Source: Salimicrobium humidisoli (GTDB lineage Bacteria; Bacillota; Bacilli; Bacillales; Halobacillaceae). From it: DNA of 64,000 nucleotides. The translations under genes and the position numbers were made by a program. This document shows positions 16,781 through 25,089 of the stretch, in pieces. The notes below the pieces were generated by a model. The model had not been told where the DNA came from. It did not search any database and saw nothing but the letters and a program-made list of their open reading frames with translations. The first letter of the stretch is position 1. Each line of letters starts with the position of its first letter. The stretch lies in the NCBI RefSeq assembly GCF_002295105.1, contig NZ_NSGH01000004.1, positions 1 through 64,000 on the forward strand. The letters are read 5' to 3'.

Positions 16781-18115
16781 ATGGCTCGTGAACAATGGGG
16801 GACGAAATTAGGGTTTATGCTTGCAGCAATGGGTTCGGCTGTAGGTCTCGGAAATATATGGCGTTTTTCATTCGTAGCCGGAAACAACGGTGGCGGAGCG
16901 TTTCTGCTTTTATATCTTGTATTTGTATTTTTGATCGGAATTCCGCTCCTGTTGGCAGAAGTCAGTATCGGGAGGAAAGCGAAAAGTGATGTGATCGGCT
17001 CTTATCAGAAGCTCGCACCCGGGACGCCGTGGTTTCTGACCGGATTCTTCGGGGTCTTCAGCGCTTTTCTGATTTTGAGTTTTTATGCAGTAGTCGCCGG
17101 CTGGTCGCTTTACTACCTGTTCCACTACGTGACAGGTGACTTCTTCCAGGCTCCTGCGGAGGGAGGATACGAAGGGGCTTTCGGCGGGTTCATCACGCAG
17201 GAGTGGCAGCCGCTCTTCTGGTCCGCTCTATTTATGACTATGACCATCGTGATCGTATTCAGTGGAGTGAAGAAGGGGATAGAAACGGCGAATAAAGTGT
17301 TCATGCCGCTTCTCGCTCTGCTGCTTCTGGCCCTTGCAGGGGTCAGCCTTTCGCTGGACGGGTCCATGGAAGGACTGAGTTTCCTGTTTCGGCCGGACTG
17401 GTCGGCTCTGACCCAGCCGTCGATTTACGTCCAGGCGCTCGGGCAGGCCTTTTTCTCCCTGAGTCTTGGTATGGGAGCGCTGCTTACGTACGGCAGCTAC
17501 CTGTCGGACGATAAACGGCTGCCGGGGGCTGCTGTCGGAATCGGTCTGATGGACACGTTTTTCGCCGTCATCTCAGGAATCGTCATTTTTCCGGCGGTGT
17601 TCGCCTTTAATATCGATCCCTCTTCGGGACCGCCGCTTGTGTTTATAACGCTTCCTTCCATTTTTGAACAGATGCCGCTTGGGGGGATAGCAGGGCTGCT
17701 GTTTTTCTTCGCTCTGTCGCTGGCAGCTCTCTCTTCGGCGATTTCCATACTCGAAGTGCCGACAGCTTACTTCATGCGCCTTTTCCGCTGGAGCAGAACG
17801 AAGGCAAGCGTCATCGTCGGGGCAATCATGTTCTTCCTTGGCATCTCCGTATCCCTCGGTTTCGGAATCTGGTCCGGGATAACGCCGATCGGAGAGAGGA
17901 ACATCCTCGACTCGATGGACTACATCGCCTCCAATATCCTGCTTCCGCTCGGAGGACTTTCCATGGCTCTGTTTGTCGGATGGTACTTTACGAAGTCTAC
18001 AGCACTGAAAGCCGTGGACTTCGGGGATAATGTCATCGGGAACGTCTGGTATGGCCTTGTGAAGTATCTGTTACCCGTTATGATCATCATTATTTTTATA
18101 AGCAGTATTCTGTAA
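16781..18115 (+). CDS. sodium-dependent transporter, SNF/NSS family
   Basis: A 444-residue Na+-coupled symporter of the neurotransmitter:sodium symporter (LeuT-like) family, probably taking up an amino acid; the substrate is unknown. The first membrane segment carries the hallmark GSAVGLGNIWRFSF, in which the unwound helix binds Na+ and substrate. About eleven further-spread hydrophobic segments are visible, with SLSLGMGALLTYGSYL in the segment-6 region and SLAALSSAISILEVPTAYF in the segment-8 region. The ATG at 16781 has an excellent site, GGAGGAGG. An extended -10 element TGGTATGAT lies at 16742-16750. It is a single-gene unit. Confidence 0.92.
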   Translation: MAREQWGTKLGFMLAAMGSAVGLGNIWRFSFVAGNNGGGAFLLLYLVFVFLIGIPLLLAEVSIGRKAKSDVIGSYQKLAPGTPWFLTGFFGVFSAFLILSFYAVVAGWSLYYLFHYVTGDFFQAPAEGGYEGAFGGFITQEWQPLFWSALFMTMTIVIVFSGVKKGIETANKVFMPLLALLLLALAGVSLSLDGSMEGLSFLFRPDWSALTQPSIYVQALGQAFFSLSLGMGALLTYGSYLSDDKRLPGAAVGIGLMDTFFAVISGIVIFPAVFAFNIDPSSGPPLVFITLPSIFEQMPLGGIAGLLFFFALSLAALSSAISILEVPTAYFMRLFRWSRTKASVIVGAIMFFLGISVSLGFGIWSGITPIGERNILDSMDYIASNILLPLGGLSMALFVGWYFTKSTALKAVDFGDNVIGNVWYGLVKYLLPVMIIIIFISSIL

Positions 18116-18145
18116 CCTGCTGGTATGAACGACTATAATTTCAGG

Positions 18146-18184
18146 AAGAACAACATGGAGGGTTCTGCGTGTTGTTCTTTTTTG
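18146..18184 (+). terminator. intrinsic terminator
   Basis: AAGAACAACA (18146-18155) pairs with TGTTGTTCTT (18170-18179), followed by T-rich sequence. Ends the transporter gene. Confidence 0.85.
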
Positions 18185-18290
18185 CCTGTCCGTTTTTCTT
18201 CCGGTTCCTCTGAAAACATTATCGGATTTTTGTCATAGGTAATCCCGGGGCAATCGTGATAAACTGACAGGTGGAAAGGATGTGTAGCTG

Positions 18291-18596
18291 ATGAGCATCT
18301 CCATGCAACAATTACTGCAGCGAATGAATAAAGAAATAGAGGAAGCTATGCTCAGACACGAAGACCCGGTCCGGGTCAGGGAACATGCCCGGGCTGTCAG
18401 GCTGCTGTGTGATCTGGTGCTCGAAGAGGAAAGGCAGGAATCTGCCGGGGCACCGGCAACCGGGGAGAAGAACGATATGCAGCCGACGGCGGAAGAGATG
18501 AGGAAGATGATGGGGCAGGACCCGCCGGAGCGGAAAAGTACAAATGATAAACTGGATCACGACGGAGCGAACGGCTCGTCTATCTTTGATTTTTGA
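18291..18596 (+). CDS. ywdI: YwdI-like protein
   Basis: A 101-residue protein resembling YwdI, a small Bacillus protein of unknown role. The first 50 residues are helical (MQQLLQRMNKEIEEA; REHARAVRLLCDLVLEE). The rest is hydrophilic and probably disordered, and the C-terminus ends in NGSSIFDF, a motif shared with B. subtilis YwdI. It is followed 15 nt later by ywdK, as in B. subtilis, except that the intervening membrane-protein gene ywdJ is missing. Function cannot be inferred. Confidence 0.75.
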   Translation: MSISMQQLLQRMNKEIEEAMLRHEDPVRVREHARAVRLLCDLVLEEERQESAGAPATGEKNDMQPTAEEMRKMMGQDPPERKSTNDKLDHDGANGSSIFDF

Positions 18597-18611
18597 TAAG
18601 GGGGAAGAATA

Positions 18612-18980
18612 ATGAAACTGTTTTTGTTACTGGGAGTCATTAACGGCTTTCTTGCTGTGGCACTCGGAGCGTTCGGGGCACACGGTCTGGAAGGAAAAGT
18701 GTCCGAAAAAGGACTTGGTCAGTGGGAGAAAGCGGTGAACTATCAGATGTTCCACACGATGGCGCTGTTCATAACGGCGCTGCTGCTCGGTAAAGGTGCA
18801 TCCGGAATGTTCACAGGAGCCGGATGGCTGTTTTTCGCCGGCATTCTTCTGTTTTCCGGAAGTCTTTATGTATATGCCGTAAGCGGTGTGAAAACACTGG
18901 CCATGATCACTCCGTTCGGCGGTGTCGCTTTCCTTATCGGATGGGTACTGCTCGGTATTGGAGTAACGAAAGTTCTGTAA
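18612..18980 (+). CDS. ywdK: YwdK, DUF423 membrane protein
   Basis: A 122-residue protein of the DUF423 family with four hydrophobic segments, located in the cytoplasmic membrane; function unknown. The family pattern is clear: GVINGFLAVALGAFGAHGLEG at the start, then WEKAVNYQMFHTMALFITALL, FFAGILLFSGSLYVYAVSG, and PFGGVAFLIGWVLLGIG at the end. It is cotranscribed with ywdI (ribosome site AAGGGGGAAG) and ends at a strong bidirectional terminator shared with hemQ. Confidence 0.9.
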   Translation: MKLFLLLGVINGFLAVALGAFGAHGLEGKVSEKGLGQWEKAVNYQMFHTMALFITALLLGKGASGMFTGAGWLFFAGILLFSGSLYVYAVSGVKTLAMITPFGGVAFLIGWVLLGIGVTKVL

Positions 18981-18999
18981 TCGGCAAATGTTGTAATTG

Positions 19000-19032
19000 A
19001 AAACCCCGGACTGAGTGTCAGTCCGGGGTTTT
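19000..19032. terminator. bidirectional terminator between ywdK and hemQ
   Basis: AAAACCCCGGACTGA (19000-19014) is fully complementary to TCAGTCCGGGGTTTT (19018-19032) around a three-base loop. The A and T ends provide a U-tract in both directions. Confidence 0.9.
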
Positions 19033-19051
19033 AGTTTGCGGGAAAAACGTT

Positions 19052-19792
19052 TTATGCTTCGAAGAACGTCTCCGCTTTTTCTTTTGTAAGGAGGTTGCCG
19101 ATGAAAAAGGAACCGAAGTCACCATAACGGGAAGTCACTTCGTCAAAGCGCATCTCATAGACGAGCTTCTTGAATTGAAGAACGTCGTGCGCAAACAGGG
19201 TCACGCCCCATTCCCAGTCGTCAAAACCGATCGATCCGCTGATGAACTGACGGATTTTCCCGGCGTACTGACGCCCGGTCATGCCGTGTTCGTACATCAG
19301 TTTCGCCCGCTCGTCCTTCTCGAGAACGTACCAGTTGTCATTCCCCTGACGACGCTTATCCATAGGATAGAAGCAGACGTGTTCCCATTTCGGAAGTTTC
19401 GGCTTCAGGCGGCCTTCGATTTCCGGATCTTCCGGATTCTGGTCGCCTCCCATGTAGTTGGAGAGTTCGATGACCGACACGTAAGAGTAGGCCGGCGTCA
19501 TGAATTCCGCCAGTTTGGATTTATTGAAAGCCGTCTCGATTTCGTTGAGCTCTTCCATAGTCGGGCGCAGAATCATCATCATGAGATCAGCTTTTTGGCC
19601 GACAATCGTATAGACAGCGTGACTTCCTTCGCGGTTGTCTTCTTTCGTCTCAAAGGTCTCCATCAGCGCCTGAAACTCCTGGATCGCCTGCTGGCGCTCT
19701 TCGGCACTCGCGTACTTCCAGGAAGTCCAGTCCATCGTACGGAAATCGTGAAGGACGTACCACCCGTCCATTGTTATAACCGGTTCTGGCAT
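19052..19792 (-). CDS. hemQ: coproheme decarboxylase HemQ
   Basis: Last enzyme of the coproporphyrin-dependent heme pathway of Firmicutes: it oxidatively decarboxylates two propionates of Fe-coproporphyrin III to make heme b, using peroxide. The 246-residue length fits the chlorite-dismutase-like family. The proximal heme-ligand His is His169 in [15 protein letters not shown]. Other family stretches are the N-terminal [13 protein letters not shown] and the C-terminal [12 protein letters not shown]. It is divergently transcribed from pta, as in B. subtilis (ywfI-pta). The ATG at 19792 has AAAGGAGCG upstream. Confidence 0.95.
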   Translation of the reverse strand: MPEPVITMDGWYVLHDFRTMDWTSWKYASAEERQQAIQEFQALMETFETKEDNREGSHAVYTIVGQKADLMMMILRPTMEELNEIETAFNKSKLAEFMTPAYSYVSVIELSNYMGGDQNPEDPEIEGRLKPKLPKWEHVCFYPMDKRRQGNDNWYVLEKDERAKLMYEHGMTGRQYAGKIRQFISGSIGFDDWEWGVTLFAHDVLQFKKLVYEMRFDEVTSRYGDFGSFFIGNLLTKEKAETFFEA

Positions 19793-20036
19793 AGTCGAAT
19801 CGCTCCTTTATGGTTGATATAATTATGTCCTTATTCAATATAACATACGAGTGCCGGAGGGGCATGTGAAGTACTTCCCTGTAAATGATTTTTCCGATTT
19901 CTGTCACATATTCGAAAGAGGATCGGGGAATAATGAAAGTAAAGAGCAGTTACTGACGGTCGGCTGCGTGTATCGCTTTTCTTTTTAGCGGGCACGTTTT
20001 ATCATATGATACAGACATCAAATAGGAGGGGTACAC

Positions 20037-21011
20037 ATGAGTGATCTTTTTGACACACTGAAAGGCAAAATAGGAGGCAAAGGAAAGCGGATCGTCTTCC
20101 CGGAGGCCGAGGATGAAAGAATTCTGACGGCTGCGGGCAGGCTCGGATCGGAAGGATACGTCCGTCCTGTATTAGTCGGAAATGAAGATGAAGTGAAACA
20201 GAAGGCGGAAACGAACGGAGTCGATCTCAGCAGCGTGGATATCGTGGATCCGGAAACTTATGGAAATATGGATGACATGGTCCGGCGTTTTGTGGAACGG
20301 CGAAAAGGTAAGGCGAGTGAAGAGGAAGCCCGCGACATTCTGAAAGACGGTAACTACTTCGGTACCATGCTTGTGTATATGAACGAAGCGGACGGACTGG
20401 TAAGCGGAGCAGTACACTCCACCGGAGATACGGTGCGCCCGGCTCTTCAGATTATTAAGACGAAAGAAGGCATCAACAAGACGTCCGGAGTATTCGTCAT
20501 GGTCCGGGAGGAGGAAAAATACATTTTCGCGGACTGTGCCATCAATATCTCCCCGGACAGTCAGGATCTGGCTGAAATCGCGATGGCCAGCGCAGACACT
20601 GCTGCCCTTTTCGATATCGACCCTCGTGTAGCTATGCTCAGTTTCTCCACGAAAGGTTCGGCCGTCTCCCCGGAAACCGAAAAAGTGGGAGAGGCTCTCG
20701 AGATTGTGAAACAGCAGCGGAGCGACCTTATGATTGACGGAGAATTTCAGTTTGACGCCGCTTTCGTACCTTCCGTCGCTGAAAAGAAAGCGCCGGATTC
20801 TCCACTCGAAGGAAAAGCGAACACGTTCATCTTCCCGAGCCTCGAAGCGGGGAATATCGGATATAAAATAGCCCAGCGTCTAGGCGATTTTGATGCTGTC
20901 GGACCTGTGCTTCAGGGACTCAATCAGCCTGTAAACGATCTGTCGAGAGGCTGTAATGCGGATGATGTGTATAAACTTGCCATCATAACAGCCGCTCAGT
21001 CTGTAGAGTAA
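20037..21011 (+). CDS. pta: phosphate acetyltransferase
   Basis: Interconverts acetyl-CoA and acetyl-phosphate, the first step of overflow acetate production and a route for acetate assimilation. The 324 residues match the short, single-domain PTA of Firmicutes. Family motifs include RIVFPEAEDERIL near the start, GAVHSTGDTVRPALQIIKT around 123-142, MLSFSTKGSA and the C-terminal GNIGYKIAQRLG...GPVLQGLNQPVNDLSRGC. The ATG follows AGGAGGGG. A possible -10 TATGAT lies at 20005-20010 without a good -35. No cre site was seen upstream, unlike B. subtilis pta. Confidence 0.96.
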   Translation: MSDLFDTLKGKIGGKGKRIVFPEAEDERILTAAGRLGSEGYVRPVLVGNEDEVKQKAETNGVDLSSVDIVDPETYGNMDDMVRRFVERRKGKASEEEARDILKDGNYFGTMLVYMNEADGLVSGAVHSTGDTVRPALQIIKTKEGINKTSGVFVMVREEEKYIFADCAINISPDSQDLAEIAMASADTAALFDIDPRVAMLSFSTKGSAVSPETEKVGEALEIVKQQRSDLMIDGEFQFDAAFVPSVAEKKAPDSPLEGKANTFIFPSLEAGNIGYKIAQRLGDFDAVGPVLQGLNQPVNDLSRGCNADDVYKLAIITAAQSVE

Positions 21012-21016
21012 TATAC

Positions 21017-21057
21017 AAAAAGCGTGATGCCGATAGCCGGCACCACGCTTTTTTTAG
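21017..21057 (+). terminator. intrinsic terminator of pta
   Basis: AAAAGCGTG pairs with CACGCTTTT, with inner GCCG/CGGC pairing around an ATAG loop. A T-run follows. It also separates pta from the convergent lipL gene. Confidence 0.8.
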
Positions 21058-21068
21058 TAGCTCAGGGC

Positions 21069-21881
21069 TTACACCCTTTTGTTTCTGGTCACCATCTGTT
21101 CTGTCCGTTTACTGAGCCACTCTTCTTCCTGGTCCGTAAGCGGGTAGGAAGTGACGCTGTCACTGTAATGACGGAGGCGGTCTTTGATCCGTTCCGTAAT
21201 CGATTCAATCGTGACCGTTTCTTCGAGCAGTTCGTTGAGCGAAGCCATAACGGACGGGTCGATATCGGGAAAAGAGAATTTCGTCTCCTCCCCTTTTTTA
21301 GCTGTGTCGTAAAAGTTCCGGATCAGCTCTGCCCGCTGCTGTCCGCTTCCGGTCACATCGAGATAGATCTGTACGGCGAATCCGCCTTTTACGCGGCGCT
21401 GGGATATACCTGCAAACTTCCGCCCGTCTATACTTAAGTCGTAGTCGCCCGGACAGTAGGAGCGGGAAATCTCATACACATCGATGTCGGCATCGATAAG
21501 GGAGCGGATGAATTCGACCATAACGTCGTACCCGCCATGAATATCGACTCCTTTCATCTCCGGAAAGATGAGAGAGAGGTTGAGCACTCCTTCGTCCAGT
21601 ACGACGGCGAGACCTCCGGAGTTACGGACGACGACGCTGTACCCTTCTTCTTCCAGGTAGTCGATACCTTCGGAGATGTAGGGGAGGCGTGCGTCGGGTA
21701 TGCCGAGGACGACGGTTTTCGGGTGTACCCACAGACGGGCAGTCGCCGGGCTAGTCCCTGCCCCGACAGATGTCGCCAGCGCATCATCATAGGCGAAGGA
21801 CGGCAGGGCGGATGTGTGAAGCTCCGGATCGCTGTGGTCCACGAGCCTGTATTCCGGTTGCTGCAGTATGGATGAAATCAT
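21069..21881 (-). CDS. lipL: octanoyl-[GcvH]:protein N-octanoyltransferase
   Basis: Transfers octanoyl groups from GcvH to E2 subunits of 2-oxoacid dehydrogenases, the amidotransfer step of lipoate assembly in Bacillus. In 270 residues it shows YRLVDHSDPEL, the active-site surroundings ARLWVHPKTVVLGIPD and VVRNSGGLAVVLDEGVLN. The catalytic Cys lies near residue 143 in SYCPGDYDLS, exactly as in B. subtilis LipL rather than LipM/LplJ. GISQRRVKGG follows. The ATG at 21881 has AAAGGAGA upstream; an earlier in-frame start at 22025 lies in non-conserved sequence. The pta-lipL-ywfO neighbourhood matches B. subtilis. Confidence 0.92.
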   Translation of the reverse strand: MISSILQQPEYRLVDHSDPELHTSALPSFAYDDALATSVGAGTSPATARLWVHPKTVVLGIPDARLPYISEGIDYLEEEGYSVVVRNSGGLAVVLDEGVLNLSLIFPEMKGVDIHGGYDVMVEFIRSLIDADIDVYEISRSYCPGDYDLSIDGRKFAGISQRRVKGGFAVQIYLDVTGSGQQRAELIRNFYDTAKKGEETKFSFPDIDPSVMASLNELLEETVTIESITERIKDRLRHYSDSVTSYPLTDQEEEWLSKRTEQMVTRNKRV

Positions 21882-22045
21882 TGGTCGGTCTCCTTTTGCA
21901 TTCAGACTGCCACCATTATAGCAAATTTTTTTTGTGTTTGTAGAACGGGAGGAAAAGCGGATTTCACGGCTCTCCCGTATTGTCAAGACGTTTCTTTCCG
22001 GCCCGCAAGAGGCTATACTGGACAAAAAAGGAATGGAGCAGACAC

Positions 22046-23350
22046 ATGGCTTATCGTGATGAAAAATTAGACGAAGAGAAAGTATTCAAAGATCCGGTCC
22101 ATCGCTACGTTCACGTCAGGGACCGTGTAATCTGGGATCTGATCGGTACCCGGGAATTCCAGCGGCTGCGCCGCGTGAAGCAGCTCGGAACGACGTACCT
22201 TACGTTCCACGGAGCGGAACACAGCCGCTTCAGCCACTCTCTCGGGGTATATGAAATCGTCCGGCGCATCCTTGAGAACTTCCGTGATCACAAAGACTGG
22301 AATGAAGACGAGCGCCTGCTTTCCCTATGTGCGGCTCTGCTGCACGACCTCGGCCACGGTCCTTTTTCCCACTCGTTCGAGAAAGCTTTCAGGCTCGATC
22401 ACGAAGATTATACGCAGTCGATCCTGCTCGGCGATACGGAAGTGAACCGGGTTCTTTCCGGAGTGGAAGAAGGGTTTCCGAAGAAAGTGGCGGATGTAAT
22501 CAACAAGACGTACCAGGATAAGCTCGTCGTCAGCCTCATTTCCAGCCAGATCGACGCCGATCGCATGGATTACCTCCAGCGTGATGCTTATTTTACGGGG
22601 GTCAGTTACGGTCATTTCGACATGGAACGAATACTCCGCGTCATGCGTCCGCTCGAGGATCAGGTGGCGATCAAGGAAAGCGGTATGCATGCGGTGGAGG
22701 ATTACATAATGAGCCGCTATCAGATGTACTGGCAAATTTATTTCCACCCCGTGACCCGCAGTGCGGAAGTGATCCTGTCGAAGATTCTGAAGCGTGCCAA
22801 GGATCTGTATAAAAACGGCTACGAGTTTGAGCTTAAACCCGTACATTTCTTCTCCTTTTTTGAAGAAGCACCTTCTCTCGAAGAATACCTGGATCTGGAT
22901 GAGAACGTAGTGATGTACTACTTCCAGATGTGGATAAAGGAGAAAGATCCGATTTTGAGCGATTTGTGTGAACGGTTCGTAAACAGGAGACTGTTCAAAT
23001 ATATTGAATTCAACCCGAATCTGCAGATGAACGCCTGGCGGGAACTGTACGATTTATTTGAAGAGGCGGGGGTCGATCCGCGCTTTTATCTCGAAGTGGA
23101 TTCAAGCTCCGATCTTCCTTACGATTTCTATCGTCCGGGAGAAGAAGGGGAAAGACTGCCGATTCATCTTCTGCAGCCGGACGGGGGACTGAAGGAGCTG
23201 TCCCGGCTCTCCGAAATCGTCGAATCGATTTCCGGGAAGAAACGGACGGACCATAAACTCTATTTTCCGGCGGATACGATTGAGCAGATCAGTGACGAGA
23301 AAGCGAAGCAGCGGATTAAAGGAATTCTGTATGGCAGGGAGGAACAGTAA
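22046..23350 (+). CDS. ywfO: HD-domain phosphohydrolase YwfO
   Basis: A 434-residue metal-dependent phosphohydrolase of the dGTPase/HD superfamily, close in length to B. subtilis YwfO (433). Relatives hydrolyse dNTPs or (p)ppGpp-like substrates; the exact substrate here is unknown. The N-terminus has REFQRLRRVKQLGTTYL and HGAEHSRFSHSLGVYE. The metal-binding LLHDLGHGPFSHSFE is near residues 97-111, and SQIDADRMDYLQRDAYFTG supplies the second Asp motif. ATG at 22046 follows AAAAGGAATGGAG. The TAA overlaps the ATG of ywgA by one base, so the two are translationally coupled. Confidence 0.9.
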   Translation: MAYRDEKLDEEKVFKDPVHRYVHVRDRVIWDLIGTREFQRLRRVKQLGTTYLTFHGAEHSRFSHSLGVYEIVRRILENFRDHKDWNEDERLLSLCAALLHDLGHGPFSHSFEKAFRLDHEDYTQSILLGDTEVNRVLSGVEEGFPKKVADVINKTYQDKLVVSLISSQIDADRMDYLQRDAYFTGVSYGHFDMERILRVMRPLEDQVAIKESGMHAVEDYIMSRYQMYWQIYFHPVTRSAEVILSKILKRAKDLYKNGYEFELKPVHFFSFFEEAPSLEEYLDLDENVVMYYFQMWIKEKDPILSDLCERFVNRRLFKYIEFNPNLQMNAWRELYDLFEEAGVDPRFYLEVDSSSDLPYDFYRPGEEGERLPIHLLQPDGGLKELSRLSEIVESISGKKRTDHKLYFPADTIEQISDEKAKQRIKGILYGREEQ

Positions 23351-23850
23351 TGCTCGAGAAACACGCGAGATTAATGCACTTTTTTAACAGTTGTGAGGAA
23401 GTAGTGGGACGGAAACGTCTCCAGAAAATGATATTCATTATGAAAAAATGCGGAGTCCCTTTTGAAGAAAAGTATGAGTTCCACTTTTACGGTCCTTATT
23501 CGGAGGAACTGACGCTTCGCATAGAGGAAATGTGCAACCTCGGCTTCATTTCGGAAGCGATGGAGGAAAAGCGGAATTATTACCAGTACCGCTATAATCT
23601 TACGGACTCCGGACACGATTTTCTGGAACATGCGGATATTGAACGTCCGGAACTCGGGGGATATATCAGTGCAATGAATGAAAAAAGTTCCAGGTTCCTT
23701 GAACTGGTTTCGACGATGCTCTTCTTTGAACATTTGCCGAAAGAGGAAATTGAAGAGAAGGTATATACGGTGAAAAGCAGACAGAATTATAAACAGGAAG
23801 AACTGGAAGAAGCGTGGGCTTTCATCCGGGAATTGCGTCCTGTTTCCTGA
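23350..23850 (+). CDS. ywgA: YwgA-family protein
   Basis: A 166-residue soluble protein of the YwgA family; function unknown. It has the pattern LQKMIFIMKKCGVPFEEKYEFHFYGPYSEEL, reminiscent of the antitoxin-like SocA/YwgA domain, followed by helical segments. The start overlaps the ywfO stop (TAATG), so expression depends on ywfO. No toxin-like partner gene is adjacent, which argues against a toxin-antitoxin role at this locus. Confidence 0.82.
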   Translation: MLEKHARLMHFFNSCEEVVGRKRLQKMIFIMKKCGVPFEEKYEFHFYGPYSEELTLRIEEMCNLGFISEAMEEKRNYYQYRYNLTDSGHDFLEHADIERPELGGYISAMNEKSSRFLELVSTMLFFEHLPKEEIEEKVYTVKSRQNYKQEELEEAWAFIRELRPVS

Positions 23851-23877
23851 TATCCCCGTGCACAAAAACGGGTAGTG

Positions 23878-23901
23878 TGATATGATAGGAACAAACGTTC
23901 G
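23878..23901 (+). promoter_or_regulatory. extended -10 promoter with LexA-type SOS box
   Basis: TGATATGAT (23878-23886) is an extended -10 element. Two bases after it comes GGAACAAACGTTCG (23888-23901), which matches the Bacillus LexA/DinR consensus CGAACRNRYGTTYG at 13 of 14 positions. The box covers the expected start point, so bound LexA would block transcription of the downstream gene. No good -35 is seen. Confidence 0.65.
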
Positions 23902-23917
23902 TGTTGGAGGGATGATG

Positions 23918-24244
23918 ATGAATCAGGAACCGAAAGATCGCGGCTCCATCAAATGGACTTCACTCATGCTGCCGGAGCACATCGAAATGCTCCGTAATCT
24001 CTGGAAAGAGGACGAGCGGGTTGAACAGGGACATATGGAAGAACAGCAGGCGGCAGGAATCGATTTTTTATTGCAGCACGCAATGAAGGGGCAGCTTCCT
24101 GTCTGTATTGAAATGGACGGGGGTGTGCATGAAGTGGTGCCGCTTCGTTTCCACAGACGAAGCGGGGAGCTGGAGTGCCGTGATATCCACGGCGGCCGGC
24201 TGTTGAGACTCAGCCGCCATGAAGTTACCGACGTATCGATGTGA
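23918..24244 (+). CDS. YolD-like protein, probably SOS-regulated
   Basis: A 108-residue protein of the YolD-like family. The family core is KDRGSIKWTSLMLPEHIEMLRNLWKE near the N-terminus, followed by an SH3-like beta part (PLRFHRRSGELECRDIHGGRL). In B. subtilis yolD-like genes stand in front of Y-family polymerase genes (uvrX, yqjW) and are SOS genes. Here the LexA-like box upstream is kept, but no polymerase gene follows. Three ATGs are possible (23912, 23915, 23918); the last sits 7 nt from GGAGG. The molecular role is unknown. Confidence 0.78.
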   Translation: MNQEPKDRGSIKWTSLMLPEHIEMLRNLWKEDERVEQGHMEEQQAAGIDFLLQHAMKGQLPVCIEMDGGVHEVVPLRFHRRSGELECRDIHGGRLLRLSRHEVTDVSM

Positions 24245-24319
24245 ACAGGAAAGTACGGCCCGGGAACTTTTATCGGGCGCCTGTGTCACAAAATGTTCAC
24301 TTTTCCGAAACCTCCCGCC

Positions 24320-24420
24320 TTGAAAAAAATCATCCGCAGTAATATATTTGAAGTAGCATGGAAAAATGCTTTTACTAAGACAGAAAGAGGACCGGCTGAA
24401 TCGTCAGCCGGTCTTTTTTC
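24320..24420 (+). ncRNA. candidate small RNA transcription unit
   Basis: An isolated promoter and terminator lie in a 335-bp gene-free spacer. TTGAAA (24320-24325) and TATATT (24343-24348) are 17 bp apart, so transcription would start near 24355. A stem AGCAT (24355-24359) with ATGCT (24366-24370) sits right at the 5' end. The unit closes with terminator arms GACCGGCTGA (24390-24399) and TCAGCCGGTC (24404-24413) plus a T-run. The RNA would be about 65 nt. The only internal reading is six codons without a ribosome site. It could instead be a YolD-gene terminator with a chance promoter. Confidence 0.45.
24390..24419 (+). terminator. intrinsic terminator
   Basis: 10-bp perfect stem, ATCG loop, then seven T including the last stem base. 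It is the only terminator between the YolD-like gene and the next gene. Confidence 0.9.
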
Positions 24421-24477
24421 TATTCTCATGATGAAACGTAAGTGCTTCAGAGGGTGCACAAGCGTAAACATGGGGCT

Positions 24478-24506
24478 TTGGCGGAACCGATGACTCGTGC
24501 TAAAAT
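24478..24506 (+). promoter_or_regulatory. sigma-A promoter of the 147-aa membrane protein gene
   Basis: TTGGCG (24478-24483) and TAAAAT (24501-24506), 17-bp spacer. The leader would be about 65 nt. The rest of this spacer shows nothing coding. Confidence 0.6.
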
Positions 24507-24579
24507 AGGTGGGATGAAAGTGAAATGATCCGGATGCAGCCCGTCGCTTAAGCCGGGGGGCAGAGAAAGGAAAGGCTTT

Positions 24580-25023
24580 ATGAGTAAAAAACTGTTATGG
24601 ATACCTGTAGTTTATGCGATTGTTATGGGAACGATTCTGGTGGCGACCATCGGATTTTCTTTTACACCTGTTCCTTATGAACATTCGATCGAAAACAATA
24701 CGTGGAAAGTTGAGTACAAAGGGGAAACGTGGGAGACGAGTGCAGAAGAGCACGTGAACGAAGCACTCCGGGCTTCTGTCATCAGCAACAGGGAAAAGGA
24801 GCAGTGGACCCGGGACATCGTGGCGATCGGAGCACTGCTGCCGTTTATTCTCTTCGCTTTTCATAAAAATTACCGTCCCTTCCGCAACAAAGTGCCCTAC
24901 AAGTGGTATACAGGCATCACAGCGGCTGTGGTGGTACTGTACAGCATCTTCAGCATTACGACGCACGTGGATATCCATACGGAACTGCAGGAGACGATCG
25001 ACTATTTACGGGAAACAACTTGA
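24580..25023 (+). CDS. hypothetical membrane protein, 147 aa
   Basis: Not recognised. It has an N-terminal membrane helix (VVYAIVMGTILVATIGF), an extracytoplasmic or cytoplasmic loop of about 55 residues rich in Glu and Trp, and two further helices (IVAIGALLPFILFAF; TGITAAVVVLYSIFSI). The ATG follows GAGAAAGGAAAGG and a good promoter lies upstream. Its position before ywiB-argS has no counterpart that I recognise in B. subtilis, where polyamine genes (speE-speB) lie nearby. Possibly cotranscribed with ywiB, 66 nt downstream. Confidence 0.75.
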   Translation: MSKKLLWIPVVYAIVMGTILVATIGFSFTPVPYEHSIENNTWKVEYKGETWETSAEEHVNEALRASVISNREKEQWTRDIVAIGALLPFILFAFHKNYRPFRNKVPYKWYTGITAAVVVLYSIFSITTHVDIHTELQETIDYLRETT

Positions 25024-25089
25024 GTTTTTACTGCACTCTTCTTATAATGGATTAGTTATAAACGGGACGAAAAAAGGAGCGATTACAGC

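Noticed and set aside
18257-18262. TGATAA as a -10 for ywdI with TTGTCA at 18230-18235
   Set aside because: The spacer would be 21 bp, too long for a credible sigma-A promoter.
24293-24493. 66-codon reading in the spacer after the YolD-like gene
   Set aside because: It runs through the intrinsic terminator and has no ribosome site; the stretch is better explained as a small-RNA unit.
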